Assembly: GCA_016935035.1 (NCBI GenBank)
Contig: JAFGRR010000472.1
Span: 1-6,939 of the forward strand
DNA from: Phycisphaerae bacterium
GTDB taxonomy: Bacteria > Planctomycetota > Phycisphaerae > UBA1845 > Fen-1342
Length of the DNA stretch: 6,939 nt
Reading direction: 5' to 3'
In this document: positions 1 to 5,607 of the stretch, in pieces
Layout: every line of letters starts with the position of its first letter
Position numbering within the stretch: the first letter of the stretch is position 1
Translations under genes and position numbers: made by a program
The notes under the pieces: generated by a model
What the model was told of the DNA's origin: nothing
The model's database searches: none
What the model saw: only the letters and a program-made list of their open reading frames with translations

Positions 1-589
1 CATCTGGGGCGGTGGCATGGCCATGCCCGAGGTCGTCATCCAACAAGAGGTCACGCCGCTGCTTGACGAGCTGGGTCTGACACACGCCGAGTACGCCGAT
101 GGCCTGCACGTGATCAGCGCCATCGAGCTGGCCGCCGGCCTGGTGATGAAGGCCGTGCAAGCCGGCGCCACCATGCTGAACCTGACAACCGCCGAGGACG
201 TGTCGGTGCGCGCCGGGCGTGTCACAGGCTTGGTCGCCAACCGCACGAACATCGGCGGCGCGCTGCCGGTGGACCCGATCATGTTCGAATCGCGCGCCGT
301 GATCGACGGCACCGGTCATGAGGCGTTCGTGGTCGAGTGCCTGCGCCGCCGCGGCCTGCTGCCGGCGTTGACCGCAACGGAAGGCTTCGGCGAAGGCCCG
401 ATGGACGCCGCTGCCGGCGAAGAGTTCGTCACTAAGAACGCGTCGGAAATCTACCCTGGCCTGTGGGTCTCAGGCATGAGCGTCTGCGCCGCCATCGGCG
501 GCCCGCGCATGGGCCCGATCTTCGGCGGCATGCTCCAAAGCGGCCGCCACGCCGCCCAACAAATCCTGACGGCGTTGGGGAAGGGGTAG
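1..589 (+). CDS. thi4: Thi4-family thiazole synthase, 5'-truncated by window edge
   Basis: Thi4 enzymes make the thiazole moiety of thiamine (ADP-thiazole) from NAD, glycine and a sulfur source, in the cytoplasm. The reading frame is open from base 2 and begins inside the conserved WGGGM motif, so the FAD/NAD-binding GxGxxG N-terminus lies outside the window and the ATG at 17 is internal. Visible family marks are WGGGM at the left edge, the VDP and GTGH motifs (Asp codon 272-274, His about 15 residues later), which correspond to the Fe-binding Asp and His of archaeal Thi4, and the C-terminal segment GLWVSGMSV...GGPRMGPIFGGML, a strong signature of this family. The residue just before VDP, normally Cys (yeast, sacrificial sulfur donor) or His (archaeal, sulfide-dependent), is Pro here (codon 266-268). 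It therefore cannot be a Cys-donating suicide enzyme, and use of free sulfide is the natural inference. MJ0601-type proteins were once annotated as ribose/ribulose-1,5-bisphosphate synthase; that name should not be carried over. It faces the next gene tail to tail. Confidence 0.9.
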   Translation, partial: IWGGGMAMPEVVIQQEVTPLLDELGLTHAEYADGLHVISAIELAAGLVMKAVQAGATMLNLTTAEDVSVRAGRVTGLVANRTNIGGALPVDPIMFESRAVIDGTGHEAFVVECLRRRGLLPALTATEGFGEGPMDAAAGEEFVTKNASEIYPGLWVSGMSVCAAIGGPRMGPIFGGMLQSGRHAAQQILTALGKG

Positions 590-703
590 GAACGCTGGCG
601 GATGCGCGCGAGGTGCTGTGCCGCCGTATCACCGAGCATACGGATGGGCGGCCGCCGGACGCGCAGTCCTGACGCCACGTGCACGTTGCTCTTGCCGCGA
701 CTT
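590..703. terminator. Convergent spacer with weak hairpin, possible terminator
   Basis: This 114-bp spacer separates the 3' ends of the Thi4 gene and the large transglutaminase-like gene. It contains an inverted repeat CCGTAT (624-629) / ATACGG (638-643) with an 8-nt loop. The stem could extend outward by GCCG (620-623) pairing with CGGC (649-652), leaving a 5-nt bulge on one side. A 10-bp palindrome GGCGGCCGCC lies at 647-656. No U-tract follows on either strand, so this is not a classical intrinsic terminator. Its position between two gene ends is the main support for a transcription-ending role. Confidence 0.25.
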
Positions 704-3700
704 CTAGTCTTGTTGAGACAGCACGACTCTGGGCGATAGAGCGTTCAGCAGGTCCTGAATCGCCTGGTAGTACTCAGCGTAGTCCTCGGCCGGAAAAGAC
801 CCCGTGGCTTCATCTGCGCTGCATTGCAGGACGAGCGTGCCCGACGATTGGCTGGCGTCCACACTCCATTTGGCGAAGCGTGACTCAGACTGGCGGGCCA
901 GGGTCGCCAGGTTGGCTGCTTCGGTATTGTCCGGCAGGACAAAGCGCGTCTTCGACTCCAGCCGTGTCGGCACATCGATCTCAAACGGTGATTGCCGTGC
1001 GTCAACGACATCCGCTTCCATGTAATGAGATTCCCACATTGTCGGCAGGCGGCCGATCAGCTCGTCATGGGCCTCGTGCATCACGTCGCGCACCGTGTAT
1101 TTCATGTGCAGCCCGATCGGCTTGTCCAGCGACTGCCGGTCGATGAGCTCCAGATCTTGTATGCGTGGCGCACCGCGCGATGCCATCAGTTGCTGGAGCA
1201 CCTCGCGGTGCCGCGCCTCATCAAATGCGTCCAGAAATGCGCGCATGCGCTGCGCGTATACGCCGGTAACAGTGAGTGTCTCGTCAACTGACGCGTGTGT
1301 GCCGTCGACGAGCTCCACCGTGCGCTCGACGCTGATGGTGTCGGGTCCGGCGTACGTGGCGGTCTTGACCAGGTGCGGAGCATCAGGGTCTAGCACGAGA
1401 ATGTGCTGGTCCGCCAGAGCATAGTCCTGTGCGGCCATGACGTCGGCGCTCTTGTTCGTGCAGTCAAAGAACCGGTCGCCGCCAGGGCCGCCCAGGTGGA
1501 CGATCATGTGATCGAACTGGTCCAGCGAGGGCAGATCGGGATGCACGACACCAGAGGAATTGACCAGCGCGAGGTTGGCGTGCAGGTCGACGGATTGCAG
1601 CAACTGGCGCAGCAGCAGTGAGTGGTCCTTGCAGTCGCCGTAGCGGTTGCGGATCGTGGACTCCGCTGTGTTGGGAATGCTGGCACGGCGACCGAACGCG
1701 ATGGCCTTGTACGTGTACTCGCTCTGCACGTGGCGAGTCAGCGCCGCGAGAATGTCCTCCTGATCGGTGAGATTGCTCGTTAGACGTGCCGCCAGCGAGC
1801 GGGTCTCTTCATCCGGCGTAGGGTGATCCGCGAGCTTGCCAAGATATTCGCGGGCCTCGTCTTCCCACGAGAGGCGGCTATCGGCGAAGGCCACCGTTGG
1901 CAACCATCTGTCGTATCGCGGCTGCAGCGACTCATAGCGATACGCTGGATGCCCGGCGAGCGACCAGCAGAGTGCGTCCGGCGCGCTGTCGAAGCGCAGA
2001 TCGCCGGAGGCCTGGCATGAGAGGTGTTGAATGTCGCCGCGCGCGAAGAACGCGTGATAGCGCGTCGGATACACGTGCGTGAAGGCATGCACCTCATATG
2101 GCCAGCGATCCGGCGCCGACGTGTCCCTGGTGGTTACGGCGACATCGAGCACATGGCCCACGGCCAGGCCGGGCACGGGCACGTGCAGCACCTTGTCCCG
2201 CGAGGCCGTCTCGTCCGACGTGCTGTCCGTGACGTAGTACGTGTCGATATCGCCGGTGCCGATCACCTCGCCGTTGGCGTCCCTGACCGTCAGCCAGTTG
2301 ACATAGATCTCCTCGCACAGTGGGTCGAAGCGAAAGTCCAGCGTGCTGAAGTCATTGATGCCCCGGCGCGTCCTGATCGCGATGGTGGAGTACTTGGTCT
2401 GCTTGCAGACCTCGCTATCGTCAAACTCGACACCGATGACGTAGTTCAGGACACATGTCTCGTCATGCTCATCGATCGTTGCCTCATCAGCGGTGGGCGC
2501 CACCTGCATCTGGTTGTTGATGGCCGTCGGGATCTGAACCGGATCGATCGGCTTGCGAACGCTGCTGTTGTCGCCTTGTCCGAGCATCCCTGAAGCGTGC
2601 ATCAGAAGCTGGCGGCTGTCATCGTCGGTCGGATCGAGACGGGTGGCATTCTCAAACGAGCGTTTGGCGTCGGCGTAGCGCTTGAGTCCCAGTTCGCAGC
2701 AGCCCTTGAGTGCATGAATGCCCGCGGTCTCGCCGCTGTTGTCGATGAGTTGCTGGCAGACCTTTATGCCATCGTCATACTGGCCGGCGCCCCAGTAACT
2801 GTCGGCCAACTGGTATGCGACTTCGGCGTCGAAAATGCCGGTGTCGAGCAGCTCCCGCAGTATGTCAATCGCCTCCTTGTACTGCTCCTGCTCACTGCAA
2901 ACGCGCGCCTTCCACAGACGCAGGTCACGCGTTGGATGGCGAGCAAGGGCCGCATCGATTGCGGCATGGGCCTGGTCGTATTGTTCGAGCGTCACGAGCT
3001 GGCTCAGGTAGTCGTCGAAGTAGACGTCGCTGCTGAAGCCCGCGGCGAAAATGCGGCCATAGATCTCGGCGGCCTCTTTATGGCGGTCCAACTGCCCGAG
3101 CTGATAGGCGCGATTGGCGTGCGTTTCGTGGCTCGCGGGGAACCGCTCGATGTGGGCATCGAGAAATTCCAGCGCCACCTGGTAGTTCTCGAGGATGTCA
3201 TACAAATCCACGACGTCATTCAGGTACACGCCGTTGTCGTCATCGTACGCGAATGCGCGTTTGGCGTAGTCGATCGCGCGCTCGATATGGTCGGCGTCGT
3301 GAGCGACCATGGCGAGATTGGCAAAGAGCAGGGCCTGCAGCGCGCGTTCCTTTTCTGTCAGGTCCCGCGCGGTGTCAGCGCTGTCGAGGAATTCGACCTT
3401 TCGCACTAGTTCGACGGCCTTCTCCATGCCCGTTTTGCTGCCGTGGGCCGCCCAGGCCGCGAGGAGGTAGGCGAAATCGCCGTTGCGGAGCACATGCAGC
3501 TGGTAAGTGTAGGTCACACTCTCGAGTGAGCGGGTCGCGTCGAATACGTAGCCGTTCGCAGCGCCCAGCGAGTACGGGGCCCCGCCGCTCACGTCCTTCG
3601 GGTACTCCATATCGAGCGTCTTCAGCAACGCGGTGGCCAGTTCGGCGTCGGTGGGTGCCAGGCCGTCCAGACGTAGCGGGACGACGCCCATCGCCACGGA

Positions 3701-4801
3701 GGTGCCATAGAGCGCGCCGGCGTGTGCCTCCGGATAGTCCTCGTCGATGGAATCCCACTTCATCCATCCGCTATCGCCCATTCGCAACCGGTATCCGTAC
3801 TGCGGCGCGTCGACGTTCTCGGCGGCCGCGCCGGCGACAACGGCCACGCGATCCGCGTCGATGAGCCTGAAACCCTGCGCAAACGCATCCGCCGCTTCTC
3901 GAACGTCGAGCGTATTGGCCTCGGGACCATACGTGATCAGTTGCCACGCGTAGCCGTTGTGAAGGCCGATCCAGTTGGAATAGCTCAGTCGTTGACCCGC
4001 CACCGTCGCTGTGCAGGTGTATGTCAACCCTTCGACGCCGGCGACAGTCTTGGGTCTCTGGCGGCCCATTTGCACGTCTGCGCCGGCCGACTTCAGGTGT
4101 GCCTGGGCGACGTTGGCGAGCATCTCTGCGGTCAGGTCATGCTGCGTCCCGATCGTCTCGGCGATCACCGTGAACAAGGTGTGTGGCTTGCTTCGCGCAA
4201 AGGCCACGGTTGTGGCGGGGGTGACCGCCGCCAGGTCTATCTGTGCCCACGACTCGCCCGGAACGTGAAGACGGAAGTTGTACTTCTCGAACGTGTAGTC
4301 CGTCTGGCGGTTCGCGGCGACGGGCGCGGGTGTTCTGGCCTTGGCCAGTTGGGTGCGCGCCACGACCACCTGCCAGACGAGCGCGATGGTCCCCAGGCTC
4401 AGCAATAGAGCCGTGGCGGCCTGCCAGCGACCCTGGGAATAGGCGACCTCGCCGCGCCCATACTGGATCAGGCCGACGATGGCCAGAACCGGGGCCGCAA
4501 CCAGCAGACCGACCGCGGCCAGCCACAGCGCTACCATCACGCCGCCTGTCATGGGTGGGTCCGCTGGGGTCGATGTCTTGAGCAACTGACCGATGGCCGT
4601 TGCGACCAGCCAGCCCCCCAGAAAGAACGCCAGCGACAGAACGCACGTGGTGCTCGTCGTCGGGCGTCGCATGATCTGGATGCACTTGATGATGCCGGCC
4701 AGCAGAATCGCGTACCAGAATACGACGCCGCAAAAGATGCTGGTGTTGTTTGCCGTCGTCTTCGCCAGCAGTTCGTGGGCGGCCATGATCAACATCGGCA
4801 T
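704..4801 (-). CDS. Membrane-anchored TPR / DUF3857 / transglutaminase-like protein
   Basis: This is a 1365-residue protein of unknown physiological role. Start: the ATG at 4801 is preceded by AGGAGA with a short spacer; the frame stays open to 4870, but that extension has no good ribosome binding site. Domains (residues from this start): four hydrophobic segments at about 20-43, 51-74, 86-114 and 128-148; two consecutive PsbP/DUF1795-like beta-rich domains at about 169-315 and 334-473; helical TPR-like repeats at about 482-727; a DUF3857-like beta region at about 780-980; a transglutaminase-like papain-fold domain at about 1010-1140; and a C-terminal beta region to the end, as in other DUF3857 proteins. 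The likely triad is Cys1057 (RYGDCKDHS), His1098 (FDHMIVHL) and Asp1113 (FFDCTNK), all present, so a thiol protease, transglutaminase or amidase chemistry is possible; substrate unknown. Arg/Lys lie mainly in loops 1 and 3, which suggests both termini face outside the cytoplasm and the catalytic part is periplasmic or extracytoplasmic (inference). The gene stands alone, convergent with Thi4 and divergent from the VOC gene. Confidence 0.88.
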   Translation of the reverse strand: MPMLIMAAHELLAKTTANNTSIFCGVVFWYAILLAGIIKCIQIMRRPTTSTTCVLSLAFFLGGWLVATAIGQLLKTSTPADPPMTGGVMVALWLAAVGLLVAAPVLAIVGLIQYGRGEVAYSQGRWQAATALLLSLGTIALVWQVVVARTQLAKARTPAPVAANRQTDYTFEKYNFRLHVPGESWAQIDLAAVTPATTVAFARSKPHTLFTVIAETIGTQHDLTAEMLANVAQAHLKSAGADVQMGRQRPKTVAGVEGLTYTCTATVAGQRLSYSNWIGLHNGYAWQLITYGPEANTLDVREAADAFAQGFRLIDADRVAVVAGAAAENVDAPQYGYRLRMGDSGWMKWDSIDEDYPEAHAGALYGTSVAMGVVPLRLDGLAPTDAELATALLKTLDMEYPKDVSGGAPYSLGAANGYVFDATRSLESVTYTYQLHVLRNGDFAYLLAAWAAHGSKTGMEKAVELVRKVEFLDSADTARDLTEKERALQALLFANLAMVAHDADHIERAIDYAKRAFAYDDDNGVYLNDVVDLYDILENYQVALEFLDAHIERFPASHETHANRAYQLGQLDRHKEAAEIYGRIFAAGFSSDVYFDDYLSQLVTLEQYDQAHAAIDAALARHPTRDLRLWKARVCSEQEQYKEAIDILRELLDTGIFDAEVAYQLADSYWGAGQYDDGIKVCQQLIDNSGETAGIHALKGCCELGLKRYADAKRSFENATRLDPTDDDSRQLLMHASGMLGQGDNSSVRKPIDPVQIPTAINNQMQVAPTADEATIDEHDETCVLNYVIGVEFDDSEVCKQTKYSTIAIRTRRGINDFSTLDFRFDPLCEEIYVNWLTVRDANGEVIGTGDIDTYYVTDSTSDETASRDKVLHVPVPGLAVGHVLDVAVTTRDTSAPDRWPYEVHAFTHVYPTRYHAFFARGDIQHLSCQASGDLRFDSAPDALCWSLAGHPAYRYESLQPRYDRWLPTVAFADSRLSWEDEAREYLGKLADHPTPDEETRSLAARLTSNLTDQEDILAALTRHVQSEYTYKAIAFGRRASIPNTAESTIRNRYGDCKDHSLLLRQLLQSVDLHANLALVNSSGVVHPDLPSLDQFDHMIVHLGGPGGDRFFDCTNKSADVMAAQDYALADQHILVLDPDAPHLVKTATYAGPDTISVERTVELVDGTHASVDETLTVTGVYAQRMRAFLDAFDEARHREVLQQLMASRGAPRIQDLELIDRQSLDKPIGLHMKYTVRDVMHEAHDELIGRLPTMWESHYMEADVVDARQSPFEIDVPTRLESKTRFVLPDNTEAANLATLARQSESRFAKWSVDASQSSGTLVLQCSADEATGSFPAEDYAEYYQAIQDLLNALSPRVVLSQQD

Positions 4802-4804
4802 GGA

Positions 4805-4810
4805 TCTCCT
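4805..4810 (-). promoter_or_regulatory. Ribosome binding site deciding the start of the large - strand gene
   Basis: Read on the - strand this is AGGAGA, within a longer purine-rich GAGAGGAGA stretch, ending 3 nt before the ATG at 4801. No comparable Shine-Dalgarno precedes the upstream in-frame start at 4870. The first membrane segment also begins about 20 residues after the ATG at 4801, which fits this start. Confidence 0.75.
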
Positions 4811-5057
4811 CTCGCCCCTGTGTGCCCCCTGGCACGTCTCCCGCTGATGTCGCCATCGGGCCGCGCTCAATCACCCACGACTGGGCAGCCGGCACTCGTC
4901 CGCGAATGCGGTTACGGAGCGTGTTTCACATAGATTACGGTGGCCCACGGGGGACCGGCAAGGTCGGAAAGCCGGGATGGTCCGGCCGCAAGTGAGCAAC
5001 CGCCGGCGATGGCGTCTACGCCGTTGTGCGTCTGCCGTCATCGGGCGGCCGGCGTAC

Positions 5058-5076
5058 GTACATACTCTGGGTGTAC
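5058..5076. promoter_or_regulatory. Inverted repeat GTACA-n9-TGTAC, operator candidate
   Basis: Two perfect 5-bp half sites (5058-5062 and 5072-5076) are separated by 9 bp, giving a centre-to-centre spacing of 14 bp. The left arm overlaps an 8-bp palindrome GTACGTAC at 5054-5061. The element lies about 117 bp upstream of the VOC start, just before a weak -10-like TATGCT at 5094-5099 with no good -35 box. The geometry would fit a dimeric regulator controlling the VOC gene, but short repeats of this kind also arise by chance. Confidence 0.25.
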
Positions 5077-5183
5077 TGTCGGAAGTGCGCCGCTATGCTG
5101 TCCGTGGTGGTGTGCCGTAGCGGGGGAACGAGTCGCCGCGCGGGGCGGCGCCAGCAACTTGTCAAGATGCCTTGGGCCAGAAC

Positions 5184-5189
5184 GGAGAG
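5184..5189 (+). promoter_or_regulatory. Ribosome binding site of the VOC gene
   Basis: GGAGAG ends 3 nt before the ATG at 5193 (GGAG core, 5-nt spacer). It selects this ATG over the in-frame TTG at 5172, which would place the Shine-Dalgarno inside the coding region. Confidence 0.7.
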
Positions 5190-5192
5190 ACC

Positions 5193-5594
5193 ATGAACGA
5201 CGAATGCGGAATGCAGTTGGGCACGTTCTGCTGGGTGGAGTTGATGACGCGCGACACGGCGGCGGCGAAGGAGTTTTATACGAAGCTGGTCGGGTGGCAG
5301 GCTCAGGAGCAGGACGTCGGGCCGATGAAGTACACCATGTTTACGCCGCCCGGCGGACAGGGGCCGGTCGCCGGCATGATGTCGATGGATGACCCGCAGT
5401 TCAGGGGCATTCCGCCGCACTGGATGCCATACATCGCGGTCGCCAACGTCGATCAGAGCGCCGTGCGTTGCAAGGAACTGGGCGGCAAGGTCAAGATGTC
5501 GCCGACGGACATCCCCAACATCGGACGCTTCTGCGTGATCGAAGATCCGACCGGAGCGGTCATCAGTCTCTTTTCCGGACCGGCGGGAGCTTGA
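5193..5594 (+). CDS. VOC-superfamily protein (glyoxalase/dioxygenase fold)
   Basis: This is a 133-residue single-domain protein of the vicinal oxygen chelate superfamily, which includes glyoxalase I, extradiol dioxygenases and fosfomycin/bleomycin resistance proteins. The family pattern is clear: a first beta-alpha-beta unit (GTFCWVELMTRDT, then AAAKEFYTKLVGW), a central strand with YTMF, then PPHWMPYIAVANVD, KELGGKV and a final FCVIEDPTGAVISLF strand. This resembles the uncharacterised Cfp30B/AtaB-like branch, many of which have two VOC copies; here only one copy is present, so it would need to dimerise to form a full metal site. The usual length for a one-module VOC protein is about 115-140 residues, so it looks complete. 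Substrate cannot be inferred. It is transcribed away from the large transglutaminase-like gene and stops 13 bp from the stop codon of the convergent RuBisCO-like gene. Confidence 0.85.
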   Translation: MNDECGMQLGTFCWVELMTRDTAAAKEFYTKLVGWQAQEQDVGPMKYTMFTPPGGQGPVAGMMSMDDPQFRGIPPHWMPYIAVANVDQSAVRCKELGGKVKMSPTDIPNIGRFCVIEDPTGAVISLFSGPAGA

Positions 5595-5607
5595 TCCGCG
5601 GCACTCG

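Larger units (their letters stand above)
4802..5192. other. Divergent intergenic region, about 390 bp, with inverted repeats
   Basis: This stretch separates two divergently transcribed genes and must hold both promoters unless leaders are longer. No reading frame here has a recognisable family. A locally AT-richer patch lies at 4921-4937. The direct repeat TTACGG occurs at 4912-4917 and 4935-4940. A hairpin-capable segment lies at 4952-4983 (CCGGC 4955-4959 with GCCGG 4971-4975, flanked by GGA and TCC). Further right is the inverted repeat GTACA/TGTAC at 5058-5076. I could not match any segment to TPP, cobalamin, SAM, c-di-GMP, glycine or guanidine riboswitch consensus sequences from memory. 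I see no convincing sigma-70 promoter with both boxes. Confidence 0.5.

Noticed and set aside
1..589. Functional link between a 'ribulose-1,5-bisphosphate synthase' and the RuBisCO-like gene
   Set aside because: That name is an old misannotation of Thi4 proteins. The genes are about 5 kb apart on opposite strands with two unrelated genes between them.
647..656. GGCGGCCGCC palindrome as a regulatory site
   Set aside because: A 10-bp GC-only palindrome is easily due to base composition here, and it lies between two gene ends where a promoter is not expected.
2597..3409. Long + strand frame (270 codons), and others at 2024-2593, 3253-3864 and 3722-4408
   Set aside because: All lie antisense to the large - strand gene, whose protein has recognisable domains throughout. 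Long opposite-strand frames are expected in GC-rich coding DNA, and none of these shows a family motif.
4848..4870. Upstream in-frame start of the large gene at 4870
   Set aside because: No Shine-Dalgarno precedes it and the extra 23 residues are Arg/Gln/His-rich, whereas a strong AGGAGA sits just before the ATG at 4801.
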